Positions 53,739 to 63,266 of a DNA stretch of 64,000 nt are shown here, piece after piece. Each line of letters opens with the position of its first letter. Positions within the stretch are counted from its first letter, which is position 1. This DNA is from Ectopseudomonas composti (GTDB taxonomy: Bacteria; Pseudomonadota; Gammaproteobacteria; Pseudomonadales; Pseudomonadaceae), in contig NZ_LSSW01000002.1 of NCBI RefSeq assembly GCF_001567565.1, positions 124,001 through 188,000 of the forward strand, in the 5' to 3' direction. The notes beneath the pieces were generated by a model that saw nothing but the letters and a program-made list of their open reading frames with translations, searched no databases and had not been told where the DNA came from. The translations under genes and the position numbers were made by a program.

Positions 53739-55241
53739 TCAGCACACGCTCAGGGTCAGGTCGATACGCTTGAGCCACTCGGCTTCGGCTTCGAAGTCCG
53801 CCTGGGTCAGCGGGTTGGCGGTCAGCCAGCCTTCGGGGAAGAGAATCTCCAGGCTGTTTTCGCCCACCTTGAACTTCACCTCGGGCATGCTCTGCGTGCC
53901 GCGAATGTGGTGGAACAGGATGGCGAAGCGCAGCAGTACGCACAGGCGCATCAGCTTCACGCCTTCCTCGCCGAAGTCGGCGAACTTGTCCTTGGGAATG
54001 TTGCGGCGGTGGCCGCGCACCAGCAGGGCCAGCATCTGCTGGTCCTGGCGGGAGAAGCCGGCCAGGTCGGAGTGCTCGATCAGGTAGGCGCCATGCTTGT
54101 GGTACTGGTAGTGGGCGATATCCAGGCCCACTTCGTGGACTCGGGCGCCCCAGCTGAGCAGCTCGCGGTTCCAGTCGTCGGTCAGGCCCCAGTCGGTCGC
54201 CACCTTGTCCAGCGCCGACAGCGCCTTGGCTTCGACCCGTGCGGCCTGATCGACATCGACGTGATAGCGCTCCATGAACGCCGCCAGGGTGCGCTCGCGC
54301 ACGTCTTCATGCTGGTGTCTGCCGAGCAGGTCGTACAGCACGCCTTCGCGCAGGGCGCCCTCGGAGTGGCTCATGCGCTGGATGTCGCAGGCGTCGAAGA
54401 TGGCTTCGAGAATCGCCAGGCCGGCCGGGAAGATGCCGCGTCGATCCGGCTTGATGCCGTCGAGGTCGATCTTCTCCACGTCACCCAGCTTGAACAGCTT
54501 GCGCTTGAGCCAGGCCAGGCCCTCGACCGTGATCTCGCCATTGCTCAGGCCGGCGGCCTTGGTCGTCAGGCCGATGGCCTTGATGGTGCCGGATGCCCCG
54601 ACGGCATCCTCCCAGCCGAGACGGCGCAGGCCCTGCTCGATGCCCATCAGTTCCAGACGAGCGGCGGTGTAGGCCTGGGCATAGCGCGCCGGGGTGATCT
54701 TGCCGTCCTTGAAGTAACGCTGGGTGAAGCTGACGCAGCCCATCTGCAGGCTTTCGCGCAGCAGCGGCTCGAAACGCTGGCCGATGATGAACTCGGTGCT
54801 GCCGCCGCCGATGTCGGCGACCAGGCGCTTGCCGGGGGTGTCGGCGATGCTGTGCGAGACGCCGAGGTAGATCAGGCGCGCTTCTTCGCGCCCGGAGATC
54901 ACCTCGACCTGATGGCCGAGAATCTCCTCGGCGCGGCGGATGAACACGGCGCGGTTGCGCGCTTCACGCAGGGCGTTGGTACCGACCACACGCACCGCAC
55001 CCTCGGGCAGGGTGGTGGTGAACTGGGCGAAGCGGCGCAGGCAATCCAGGCCACGTTGCATCGCCTCTTCGCTGAGCTGGCGCTCGTCATCCAGGCCTGC
55101 AGCCAGCTGCACCTTGTCGCCAAGGCGCTCGAGGATGCGAATCTCGTGACTGTCGGCCTTGGCCAGAACCATGTGAAAGCTGTTCGAGCCCAGGTCGATG
55201 GCGGCGATCAAGGGAAAACTCTCGGCAGGGGCTTGGGGCAT
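53739..55241 (-). CDS. ppx: Exopolyphosphatase
   Basis: A 500-residue Ppx/GppA phosphatase that removes terminal phosphates from polyphosphate. The actin-like ATPase-fold core has [50 protein letters not shown] and [16 protein letters not shown]-terminal HD-like helical domain ([33 protein letters not shown]) completes the usual length. I use the ATG at 55241 ([18 protein letters not shown]); longer in-frame starts exist upstream but are less conserved. Convergent with ppk; upstream, instead of trxA, lies the allA-ABC transporter cassette on the same strand. Confidence 0.95.
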   Translation of the reverse strand: MPQAPAESFPLIAAIDLGSNSFHMVLAKADSHEIRILERLGDKVQLAAGLDDERQLSEEAMQRGLDCLRRFAQFTTTLPEGAVRVVGTNALREARNRAVFIRRAEEILGHQVEVISGREEARLIYLGVSHSIADTPGKRLVADIGGGSTEFIIGQRFEPLLRESLQMGCVSFTQRYFKDGKITPARYAQAYTAARLELMGIEQGLRRLGWEDAVGASGTIKAIGLTTKAAGLSNGEITVEGLAWLKRKLFKLGDVEKIDLDGIKPDRRGIFPAGLAILEAIFDACDIQRMSHSEGALREGVLYDLLGRHQHEDVRERTLAAFMERYHVDVDQAARVEAKALSALDKVATDWGLTDDWNRELLSWGARVHEVGLDIAHYQYHKHGAYLIEHSDLAGFSRQDQQMLALLVRGHRRNIPKDKFADFGEEGVKLMRLCVLLRFAILFHHIRGTQSMPEVKFKVGENSLEILFPEGWLTANPLTQADFEAEAEWLKRIDLTLSVC

Positions 55242-55326
55242 GATTGCGGCATCTCGTTCGATTTCCGCGCATCCTGCCACGACTGAGCGGATGAGCCAAC
55301 GCATACGGATGTCGCAGTAAACTGGT

Positions 55327-55839
55327 CTAGACCTGTGATTGGCGCAGGTTGAGCACACTAAATGGCTGTTTCAGTGGCTGTTCATCGCAGTTGTGGCCGT
55401 CGCCACCGCGGTCCACGACGAGGAAGCGGCCGGGGTGTTGCAGGCACAGCAGCGGGTGGTGCCAGGTGCCGCGCGCGTAGTTCACGCCCTGGTCCGGCGC
55501 GCTGGTGAAGGCGCGGATTTTCGACTCGTCCAGCTCACCAGGCGGGGCGACGACGATCAGCATGCGCCCGCCATCCACCGGATAGAACGCCTGGCTGCCC
55601 AGCGGGTGGCGTTCGAGCATGCGGATTTCGAACGGTGCATGCCAGGCCTTGCCTTCGAACAGGTTGACCAGGGTGCGCGGCGACTCCCCGGCCAGTTCCA
55701 CCTGCGCCAGGTCGTGATAGCGCGTGGTGGTGCCGGCGTTGATCGGGAAGGCATGGGCGCCGGCGGTTTCGATCACCTCGCCGAAGGGGGCGAAGGCTTC
55801 GCGGGTCAGCGGCTCAATACGCAGTGGCAACGGAATCAT
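55327..55839 (-). CDS. allA: Ureidoglycolate lyase (AllA)
   Basis: A 170-residue cupin-type enzyme splitting ureidoglycolate into glyoxylate and urea. Landmarks: [90 protein letters not shown] and [15 protein letters not shown]; the HPLGSQAF and GTWHHPL motifs are the allantoin-pathway AllA signature. It is the last gene of a five-gene unit with a polar amino-acid ABC transporter (5 bases after the ATPase gene). No other purine-catabolism gene is in the window, so the imported compound may be a ureido compound or its precursor; that is inference. Confidence 0.9.
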   Translation of the reverse strand: MIPLPLRIEPLTREAFAPFGEVIETAGAHAFPINAGTTTRYHDLAQVELAGESPRTLVNLFEGKAWHAPFEIRMLERHPLGSQAFYPVDGGRMLIVVAPPGELDESKIRAFTSAPDQGVNYARGTWHHPLLCLQHPGRFLVVDRGGDGHNCDEQPLKQPFSVLNLRQSQV

Positions 55840-55844
55840 GGCGT

Positions 55845-56576
55845 TCACAGGTTCACCGAGCCGATGAAGTTGCGCAGCTCTTCGGTCTGCGGGGCGGCGA
55901 ACAAGGCTTTCGGATCGCCGATCTCGTGCACCTTGCCCTGGTGCATGAACACCAGCTTGTCGCCGACTTCGCGGGCGAAGCGCATCTCGTGGGTGACCAT
56001 GATCAGGGTCATGCCCTCGCTGGCCAGCTGCTTGACCACCGCCAGCACTTCGTTGACCAGCTCCGGGTCTAGCGCCGAGGTGATCTCGTCGCACAGCAGC
56101 ACCTTGGGTGACATGGCCAGGGCACGGGCGATGGCCACACGTTGTTGCTGGCCGCCGGAGAGGCGCTCGGGGTAGGCGTCGAACTTCTCCGCCAGGCCGA
56201 CGCGTTCGAGCATCTGCCGGGCGACTTTCTCGGCTTCGGCGCGTGGCGTCTTCTTCACCACCTGCGGTGCCAGCATGACGTTCTCGCCGACGGTCAGGTG
56301 TGGGAACAGATTGAACTGCTGAAACACCATGCCGACCTTCTGCCGCAGGCTGCGCAGGTCGGCGCGGGCGGCATCGATATATTCGCCGTCGACTTCGATC
56401 ACGCCGTCGTTGATCGACTCCAGGCCGTTGAGGGTGCGCAGGAAGGTGCTCTTGCCCGAACCGCTGCGGCCGATGATGGCGACCACTTCGCCTTCCTCGA
56501 CGGCCAGGTCGATACCCTTGAGCACGTGGTTGTCGCCGTAATACTTGTGCAGGGCGGTGACGTTAAGCAGTGACAT
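55845..56576 (-). CDS. Polar amino-acid-type ABC transporter ATP-binding protein
   Basis: A 243-residue ATPase subunit. Walker [10 protein letters not shown] at about 35-43, Q-loop [20 protein letters not shown], signature [17 protein letters not shown], Walker [21 protein letters not shown] and switch His in [16 protein letters not shown]. The usual DEPTSALDPE reads [10 protein letters not shown], a variant also seen in other members. It powers the permeases encoded just upstream; the start overlaps the end of the second permease gene by 14 bases. High similarity to GlnQ/HisP-type subunits suggests an amino acid or related zwitterion as substrate. Confidence 0.93.
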   Translation of the reverse strand: MSLLNVTALHKYYGDNHVLKGIDLAVEEGEVVAIIGRSGSGKSTFLRTLNGLESINDGVIEVDGEYIDAARADLRSLRQKVGMVFQQFNLFPHLTVGENVMLAPQVVKKTPRAEAEKVARQMLERVGLAEKFDAYPERLSGGQQQRVAIARALAMSPKVLLCDEITSALDPELVNEVLAVVKQLASEGMTLIMVTHEMRFAREVGDKLVFMHQGKVHEIGDPKALFAAPQTEELRNFIGSVNL

Positions 56577-57210
56577 TCAGCCTCCTTTCCAGGCGGTATG
56601 CAGCGAGCGAGAGCGGGTAGCAGAGCAGGAAGTAACCGAGGGCGACGAAGCCGTAGACCATGAACGGCTCGAAGGTGGCGTTGGCCAGCATGCTGCCGGT
56701 CTTGGTCAGTTCGGTGAAACCGATGATCGAGGTCACGGCGGTGCCCTTGACCACCTGCACCGAGAAGCCGACGGTGGGCGCTACGGCGATGCGCAGCGCC
56801 TGCGGCAGGACGACATGGCGCAGGGTTTCCAGGCGGCTCATGGCCAGGCTTTCAGCCGCCTCCCACTGGCCGCGCGTGATCGACTCGACGCAGCCGCGCC
56901 AGATTTCGGCGAGAAAGGCGCTGGTGAACAGCGTCAGCGCGGTGGCTGCCGCCAGCCAGGGCGAGACGTCGAGGCCGAGCAGGGCGATACCGAAGAACAC
57001 CAGGAACAGCTGCATCAGCAGCGGCGTGCCCTGGAACAGTTCGATATAGCCACGGGCGAGGATGCGCGGCGCCGACAGCGGCGACAGTCGCGCCAGCAAC
57101 ACCAGCAGGCCGGCGATGCCGCCGCAGACGAAGGCCACCAGCGACAGCAGCAGGGTCCACTGCAGGCCGGTCAGCAGGTTGCGCAGGATGTCCCAGAGGG
57201 TGAAGTCCAT
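56563..57210 (-). CDS. Amino-acid-type ABC transporter permease (second)
   Basis: A 215-residue inner-membrane permease of the HisMQ/GlnP type. It starts MDFTLWDILRNLLTGLQWTL and shows GYIELFQGTPLLMQLFLVFF and the EAA loop EAAESLAMSRLETLRHVVLP Q that contacts the ATPase, then TSIIGFTELTKTGSMLANAT. Five predicted helices. Its ATG overlaps the stop of the other permease gene (TGATG), and its end overlaps the ATPase gene by 14 bases, so the transporter genes are tightly coupled. Forms a heterodimer with the next permease. Confidence 0.92.
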   Translation of the reverse strand: MDFTLWDILRNLLTGLQWTLLLSLVAFVCGGIAGLLVLLARLSPLSAPRILARGYIELFQGTPLLMQLFLVFFGIALLGLDVSPWLAAATALTLFTSAFLAEIWRGCVESITRGQWEAAESLAMSRLETLRHVVLPQALRIAVAPTVGFSVQVVKGTAVTSIIGFTELTKTGSMLANATFEPFMVYGFVALGYFLLCYPLSLAAYRLERRLNVTA

Positions 57211-57875
57211 CAGCGCTCTCCCATGATGAAGCGCCGGCCGACCCAGGCCAGCAACTGGCGAATCAGGATGGCCATGAGCAGGTACAGCGCGGTGGTCAGC
57301 AGGTAGGTCTCGAAGGCGCGGAAGTTGCGCGACTGGATGAAGTTGGCGGCGAACGACAACTCCTCGGTGGAGATCTGCGAGCACACCGCCGAACCCAGCA
57401 TGACGATGATGATCTGGCTCGACAGCGCCGGCCACACCTTGCCCAGCGCCGGGCGCAGGACCACGTGGCGGAAGGTCTCGAAGCGGCTCATGGCCAGCGC
57501 CGCAGCGGCTTCGAGCTGTCCGGCCGGGATCGCCTGGATGCCGGCGCGGATGATTTCCATCGAGTAGGCGCCGAGGTTGATCACCATCGCCAGCACGGCG
57601 GCCTCCCACTCGCTCAGGCGCACACCGAGCGAGGGCAGGCCGAAGAAGATGAAGAACAGCTGGACGATGAATGGCGTGTTGCGGATCAGCTCCACGTACA
57701 CGCCGAAGAGGCGGTCGAACGGACGGATGCGCCAGGCGCGCAGGATCGCCCCGACGATGCCGAGACCGACGCCCAGCAGGGTGCCGATCGCCGTCAGGCC
57801 GAGGGTGAAGGCCGCGCCCTGCAGCAGCAGGTCGCTGTGCTGCAGGACGGCGGCGAAGTCGAACTGGTACGCCAT
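57210..57875 (-). CDS. Amino-acid-type ABC transporter permease (first)
   Basis: A 221-residue permease, MAYQFDFAAVLQHSDLLLQG at the start, with GVYVELIRNTPFIVQLFFIF, the EAA loop EAAAALAMSRFETFRHVVLR and SSQIIIVMLGSAVCSQISTE, the standard polar amino-acid transporter pattern. About five helices, ending VGRRFIMGER. It stands between the periplasmic binding protein gene (20 bases) and the second permease (1-base overlap). Partner of the other permease in the membrane complex. Confidence 0.92.
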   Translation of the reverse strand: MAYQFDFAAVLQHSDLLLQGAAFTLGLTAIGTLLGVGLGIVGAILRAWRIRPFDRLFGVYVELIRNTPFIVQLFFIFFGLPSLGVRLSEWEAAVLAMVINLGAYSMEIIRAGIQAIPAGQLEAAAALAMSRFETFRHVVLRPALGKVWPALSSQIIIVMLGSAVCSQISTEELSFAANFIQSRNFRAFETYLLTTALYLLMAILIRQLLAWVGRRFIMGER

Positions 57876-57895
57876 GGCTTGGCTCCCGGCGCGGC

Positions 57896-58681
57896 TCAGA
57901 GGTCAGCCGGCAGTGGCTGCTTCAGCCACTTCTGGCTGATCGCGTCGAGGCTGCCGTCGGTCTTGGCGGCGGCGATGATGGCGTTGACCTTGTCCAGCAG
58001 CGCGGCCTGATCCTTGTTCACGCCGACGTACACCGGCGAGTCCTTGAGCTTGAGTTTCATGCTCGGCACGCGCTTGGGGTTCTTCTCGGAGATGGCCACC
58101 ATCACCACGTTGCCGCTGGCGATCAGGTCGACCTGACCCGACAGGTAGGCTGCGATGGTCGAGTTGTTGTCCTCGAAGCGCTTGATGGTGGCGCCTTTCG
58201 GTGCGACGTTGCTCAGCTCGATGTCCTCGATGGAGCCACGGGTGACGCTGATGGTCTTGCCGTCCAGGTCATCGAGGCTGGTGACGGCGGCATCTTCCGG
58301 GCCGAACACGCCGAGGTAGAAGGGCGCGTAGGGCGCGGAGAAGTCGATCACCGCTTCACGCTCGGGGTTCTTGCCCAGGCTGGAGATCACCAGGTCGACC
58401 TTGCCGGTGGTGAGGAAGGGAATGCGGTTGGTGCTGTTGACCGGGGTCAGCTCCAGCTTCACCGCCAGCTTGTCGGCCAGCAGCTGTGCGGTGTCGATGT
58501 CCAGGCCGCGCGGTTTGAGGTCCGGGCCGACCGAGCCGAACGGCGGGAAATCCTGTGGCACGGCGACTTTCAGTACGCCGGCCTTGCCGATGTCTTCGAG
58601 AGCATCGGCGTGAACGGTGCTGGCGCCGAAGGCCAGGGCGGCGAACAGGGTACCCAGCAGGGTGCGGTGAAATTTGCGCAT
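57896..58681 (-). CDS. Amino-acid-type ABC transporter substrate-binding protein
   Basis: A 261-residue periplasmic protein. Signal peptide at 1-25 (MRKFHRTLLGTLFAALAFGA, cleavage near VHA). The SBP_bac_3 fold has VLKVAVPQDFPPFGSVGPDL, RGLDIDTAQLLADKLAVKLE, LVISSLGKNPEREAVIDFSA, the arginine in VDLVISSLGKN-PER region that often binds the alpha-carboxylate, DLDGKTISVTRGSIEDIELS and DLIASGNVVMVAISEKNP. First gene of the transporter operon, divergent from the FadR-type regulator with 287 bases between. Start 58681 gives the signal peptide directly. Confidence 0.92.
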   Translation of the reverse strand: MRKFHRTLLGTLFAALAFGASTVHADALEDIGKAGVLKVAVPQDFPPFGSVGPDLKPRGLDIDTAQLLADKLAVKLELTPVNSTNRIPFLTTGKVDLVISSLGKNPEREAVIDFSAPYAPFYLGVFGPEDAAVTSLDDLDGKTISVTRGSIEDIELSNVAPKGATIKRFEDNNSTIAAYLSGQVDLIASGNVVMVAISEKNPKRVPSMKLKLKDSPVYVGVNKDQAALLDKVNAIIAAAKTDGSLDAISQKWLKQPLPADL

Positions 58682-58804
58682 GTCGAACTCCCGAGGAATG
58701 AACAAAAACTGAAGCGTTTTGCGTGAGTCGTGCAGTGCATCGCTTGTGCCAAGTTCAATGAAATCAGGCGTTTCACCGTCTCAGGCACGTGAAAACAAGG
58801 TCTT

Positions 58805-58819
58805 ACTGGTCTGAACAGT
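58805..58819. promoter_or_regulatory. Candidate FadR-family operator in the transporter/regulator gap
   Basis: ACTGGTCTGAACAGT is one base from a perfect palindrome and resembles the ACTGGTC-GACCAGT operators of FadR/PdhR/LldR-type GntR regulators. A second looser dyad, TGGT-N7-ACCA, is at 58820-58834. They sit 124-138 bases upstream of the binding-protein gene and 150 bases upstream of the regulator gene. The rest of the 287-base gap shows no gene. Confidence 0.45.
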
Positions 58820-58968
58820 TGGTATTGCTGACCACTTGATCAGAAGTATTTGTGGGCCATCTCGGTGCGTGCATGGTGCGGGCTGTTCCACAAGGGGGCG
58901 TCGCTTGCCTGGGATGTGCTTATGGCCGTACAAAGGCGGCTTGACTGGACTGACCGGCCCGAACAGCC

Positions 58969-59673
58969 ATGAATGCTTCTGCTCCTCGCGCGGTACCCGA
59001 ATATGCCCTGCAGGCGATCCGTCGCCTGATCGAGGACGAGGGCTATCGCCCTGGCGATGCGCTGCCGTCGCAGCGCGACCTGGCCGAGCGCCTGGGCGTC
59101 AGCCGTGCATCACTGCGTGAGGCGCTGTCTTCGCTCAGCGCCTTGGGCCTGGTCAGTGTGCAGGCCGGCAAGGGCGTGTTCGTGCAGGAGCCCAGCAAGG
59201 CGGAGACAGCGGGGGCTTTCGTCTGGCCCTTCGCGGCCCAGGTGTCGGCGGCCGATACCTTTCAGCTGCGCTTTGCCCTGGAGGGCTTTGCCTGCGGTCT
59301 GGCGGCCGGGGTGATGACCGCCGAGGAGCTGGATATTCTCGAAGACAACATCGAGCAGATGCGCCGTGAACTGCGCGCCGAGAACTTCGAGCAGGCGACG
59401 CGGCTGGATTTCGAGTTCCACCAGCGTATTCTCGCGGCCAGTGGCAATCAGGCGATGTTCGCTCTGGTGACCTCCAGTGCCGATATCTTTCTGGAAAGCC
59501 AGAAGCTGCCGTTCATCCGCCCGGAGCGGGCGATGGAGACCTGGCAGGAGCATCGCAAGATTCTCAAGGCCCTGGCCCGGCATGCTGCCGGCCCGGCGCA
59601 GAAAGCCATGCAGCAACACATCCGCGCGGCGGCGCTGCGCACGGGGATCGCCTTCATCACGCTGGGTGATTGA
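58969..59673 (+). CDS. GntR/FadR-family transcriptional regulator (FCD domain)
   Basis: A 234-residue regulator. The N-terminal winged helix (EYALQAIRRLIEDEGYRPGD, LPSQRDLAERLGVSRASLRE, ALSSLSALGLVSVQAGKGVF) is followed by an FCD effector domain (FQLRFALEGFACGLAAGVMT, DFEFHQRILAASGNQAMFAL and the C-terminal HRKILKALARHAAGPAQKAM). Asp and His residues at these places usually bind a metal that coordinates a carboxylate ligand. It is divergent from the ABC transporter-allA operon, which is its likely target; the ligand would then be the transported compound or a catabolite. ATG at 58969 is chosen because it opens the winged-helix domain. Confidence 0.9.
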   Translation: MNASAPRAVPEYALQAIRRLIEDEGYRPGDALPSQRDLAERLGVSRASLREALSSLSALGLVSVQAGKGVFVQEPSKAETAGAFVWPFAAQVSAADTFQLRFALEGFACGLAAGVMTAEELDILEDNIEQMRRELRAENFEQATRLDFEFHQRILAASGNQAMFALVTSSADIFLESQKLPFIRPERAMETWQEHRKILKALARHAAGPAQKAMQQHIRAAALRTGIAFITLGD

Positions 59674-59769
59674 AACTATTGAGTGGCTCAATCGCCAGTG
59701 CCTTTCGGTGTCAGGCAAGCCGGGCTATGATGTCGCCACTTTTTGCTTCCGAATATACGGAGACTCCTC

Positions 59770-60096
59770 ATGAGCGAATTCATCACCAACGTCAGCGACG
59801 CCAGTTTCGACCAGGACGTCATCCAGGCTGAAGGTCCGGTTCTGGTCGATTACTGGGCTGAGTGGTGCGGCCCGTGCAAGATGATCGCGCCGGTGCTCGA
59901 CGAGATCGCCAAGGAATACCAAGGCAAGCTGAAGATCTGCAAACTGAACATCGACGAGAATCAGGAAACCCCGCCGAAGTACGGCGTACGTGGTATCCCG
60001 ACACTGATGCTGTTCAAGAACGGCAACGTCGAGGCGACCAAGGTCGGTGCTCTGTCCAAGTCGCAACTGGCTGCGTTCCTCGACAGCAATATCTGA
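59770..60096 (+). CDS. trxA: Thioredoxin
   Basis: A 108-residue thioredoxin 1. The active site WCGPC is at 32-36, with [20 protein letters not shown], the cis-proline in [13 protein letters not shown], and [20 protein letters not shown]. It is the general dithiol reductant for ribonucleotide reductase, methionine sulfoxide reductase and others. The ATG at 59770 follows GGAGACTCCTC. It precedes rho on the same strand, but an inverted REP pair and a strong terminator lie between. In P. aeruginosa trxA neighbours ppx directly; here the transporter cassette intervenes. Confidence 0.97.
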   Translation: MSEFITNVSDASFDQDVIQAEGPVLVDYWAEWCGPCKMIAPVLDEIAKEYQGKLKICKLNIDENQETPPKYGVRGIPTLMLFKNGNVEATKVGALSKSQLAAFLDSNI

Positions 60097-60106
60097 GTCG
60101 TAAGCG

Positions 60107-60180
60107 GTAGGGTGGATCAGGCTTCATCGATCCACCATGGCATCGCAAGTGGTGGATGAGAAAAGCGTCATCCACCCTAC
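60107..60180. repeat. Inverted pair of GTAG-type REP-like palindromes (GTGGATGA type)
   Basis: Left unit: GTAG + GGTGGAT...ATCCACC (60107-60136). Right unit, inverted: GGTGGATGA...TCATCCACC + CTAC (60151-60180). Heads point outward, so the pair has the REPIN layout, with a 14-base spacer CATGGCATCGCAAGT-like between. The right unit shares its stem with the single palindrome at 16635. Confidence 0.75.
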
Positions 60181-60194
60181 GTCGCCTGGTGAAG

Positions 60195-60220
60195 ACCCCG
60201 TTATTTGCGGGGTTTTTTCG
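60195..60220 (+). terminator. Intrinsic terminator between trxA and rho
   Basis: ACCCCG and CGGGGT pair around TTATTTG and run into TTTTTT. It is about 100 bases after trxA, behind the REP pair. Confidence 0.85.
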
Positions 60221-60406
60221 TTTTCGGGGCTAGACGCTGTTTTTTCACGGTGTTAAATTCGGGTTCGCTGCATCCTCCATGCAGCTTTCTGCACGCCGTC
60301 GCCGATTCATTCCTATACGAATTCGTTCGCGATCCTGTCGCCTTCTCTGCGGCGCGGCCTCTCAAGCTAACAGCTTTCTTCCCCTCTCGATGATCACGTC
60401 ATTCCT
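60221..60406 (+). other. rho leader region
   Basis: About 186 bases from the trxA terminator to the rho start, with no gene. The last 60 bases are rich in C and T (CTTTCTTCCCCTCTCGATGA), and no Shine-Dalgarno sequence precedes the rho ATG. Cytosine-rich unstructured leaders are typical of rut sites, and rho is autoregulated by termination in its leader in E. coli, so a Rho-dependent attenuator here is plausible but unproven. Confidence 0.4.
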
Positions 60407-61666
<1,260 letters not shown>

Positions 61667-61680
61667 GCGTTGCGCTGTGC

Positions 61681-61708
61681 CAAAAGGCCGGGGAAACCCG
61701 GCCTTTTG
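61681..61708. terminator. Terminator after rho
   Basis: CAAAAGGCCGGG and CCCGGCCTTTTG form a perfect 12-bp stem with a GAAA tetraloop; the 3' arm supplies the TTTT run. The hairpin folds equally on both strands. Confidence 0.92.
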
Positions 61709-61799
61709 CTGTCCGTCACTTTCATGGGCGCTTCTGAAAGCCCGACTTCGGCGCTAAACTTTGCGGCCGACTCTAGCCTGTCCGACACGAGGCTCCTGC

Positions 61800-63266
61800 A
61801 TGCAGTATCGCGACCTGCGCGACTTCATCCGTGAACTGGAAAAGCGCGGCGAACTCAAGCGTATCCAGACCCCGGTCTCGCCCGTTCTGGAAATGACCGA
61901 AATCTGCGACCGCACCCTGCGCAAGGGTGGGCCGGCGCTGCTGTTCGAAAAGCCCAGCGGCTTCGACGTGCCAGTGCTCGGCAACCTGTTCGGCACCCCC
62001 AAGCGCGTGGCGCTGGGCATGGGCGCCGAGGCGGTGTCGGAGCTGCGCGAGATCGGCAAGCTGCTGGCCTTTCTCAAGGAGCCGGAGCCGCCGAAAGGCC
62101 TCAAGGACGCCTGGAGCAAGTTGCCGATCTTCAAGAAGGTCATTTCCATGGCGCCCAAGGTGGTCAAGGACGCGCCCTGCCATGAAGTGATCGAGGAAGG
62201 CGACGACGTCGACCTGGGCAAGTTGCCGATCCAGCACTGCTGGCCAGGCGACGTGGCGCCGCTGATCACCTGGGGCCTGACCATCACCAAGGGCCCGAAC
62301 AAGGAACGGCAGAACCTCGGCATCTACCGTCAGCAGGTGATCGGCCGCAACAAGGTGATCATGCGCTGGCTCAGCCACCGTGGCGGCGCGCTGGACTATC
62401 GCGAGTGGTGCCAGAAGTACCCGGACAAGCCCTATCCGGTCTGTGTCGCGCTTGGCGCGGACCCAGCGACCATTCTCGGCGCCGTCACCCCAGTGCCCGA
62501 TACGCTGTCCGAATACGCTTTCGCGGGCCTCTTGCGCGGTCATCGCACCGAGCTGATCAAAGCCGTCGGCAGCGAGCTGCAGGTGCCGGCCAGTGCCGAA
62601 ATCGTGCTCGAAGGCGTGATCCATCCGGGCGAAACCGCGCCGGAAGGCCCCTATGGCGACCACACCGGCTACTACAACGAGGTCGACACCTTCCCGGTGT
62701 TCACCGTCGAGCGCATCACCCGCCGTCGCGAGCCGATCTACCACAGCACCTACACCGGCCGGCCGCCAGATGAGCCGGCGATTCTCGGCGTGGCGCTGAA
62801 CGAAGTGTTCGTGCCGATCCTGCAGAAGCAGTTCCCCGAGATCACCGATTTCTACCTGCCGCCGGAAGGTTGTTCCTACCGCATGGCGGTGGTGACCATG
62901 AAGAAGCAGTACCCCGGTCACGCCAAGCGCGTAATGCTCGGGGTGTGGTCGTTCCTGCGACAGTTCATGTACACCAAGTTCGTTATCGTCACCGACGACG
63001 ATATCAACGCACGGGACTGGAACGACGTGATCTGGGCGATTACCACGCGCATGGATCCCAAGCGCGACACGGTGATGATCGACAACACACCGATCGACTA
63101 CCTGGACTTCGCCTCGCCGATCTCCGGCCTGGGGTCGAAGATGGGCCTGGACGCCACCCACAAGTGGCCGGGCGAAACCACTCGCGAGTGGGGTCGCGCC
63201 ATCGAGAAGGACCCTGCGGTGGTGGCGCGCGTCGACGCGCTGTGGAGCGAGCTGGGAATCGATTGA
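61800..63266 (+). CDS. ubiD: 4-hydroxy-3-polyprenylbenzoate decarboxylase UbiD
   Basis: A 488-residue prenylated-FMN-dependent decarboxylase of ubiquinone synthesis. [20 protein letters not shown] is the family start; other landmarks are [40 protein letters not shown], the prFMN-binding [11 protein letters not shown], the catalytic Glu/Arg region [20 protein letters not shown] and DHTGYYN. It needs UbiX for its cofactor. Start 61800 is preceded by GAGGCTCC. The stop overlaps the next start (TGATG), coupling it to the flavin reductase. With UbiK at 11304 this is the second ubiquinone gene in the window. Confidence 0.96.
   Translation: MQYRDLRDFIRELEKRGELKRIQTPVSPVLEMTEICDRTLRKGGPALLFEKPSGFDVPVLGNLFGTPKRVALGMGAEAVSELREIGKLLAFLKEPEPPKGLKDAWSKLPIFKKVISMAPKVVKDAPCHEVIEEGDDVDLGKLPIQHCWPGDVAPLITWGLTITKGPNKERQNLGIYRQQVIGRNKVIMRWLSHRGGALDYREWCQKYPDKPYPVCVALGADPATILGAVTPVPDTLSEYAFAGLLRGHRTELIKAVGSELQVPASAEIVLEGVIHPGETAPEGPYGDHTGYYNEVDTFPVFTVERITRRREPIYHSTYTGRPPDEPAILGVALNEVFVPILQKQFPEITDFYLPPEGCSYRMAVVTMKKQYPGHAKRVMLGVWSFLRQFMYTKFVIVTDDDINARDWNDVIWAITTRMDPKRDTVMIDNTPIDYLDFASPISGLGSKMGLDATHKWPGETTREWGRAIEKDPAVVARVDALWSELGID

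Noticed and set aside
60107..60180. Long hairpin as the trxA terminator
   Set aside because: It is made of two REP-type units and lacks a T-tract; a proper terminator with T6 follows at 60195.
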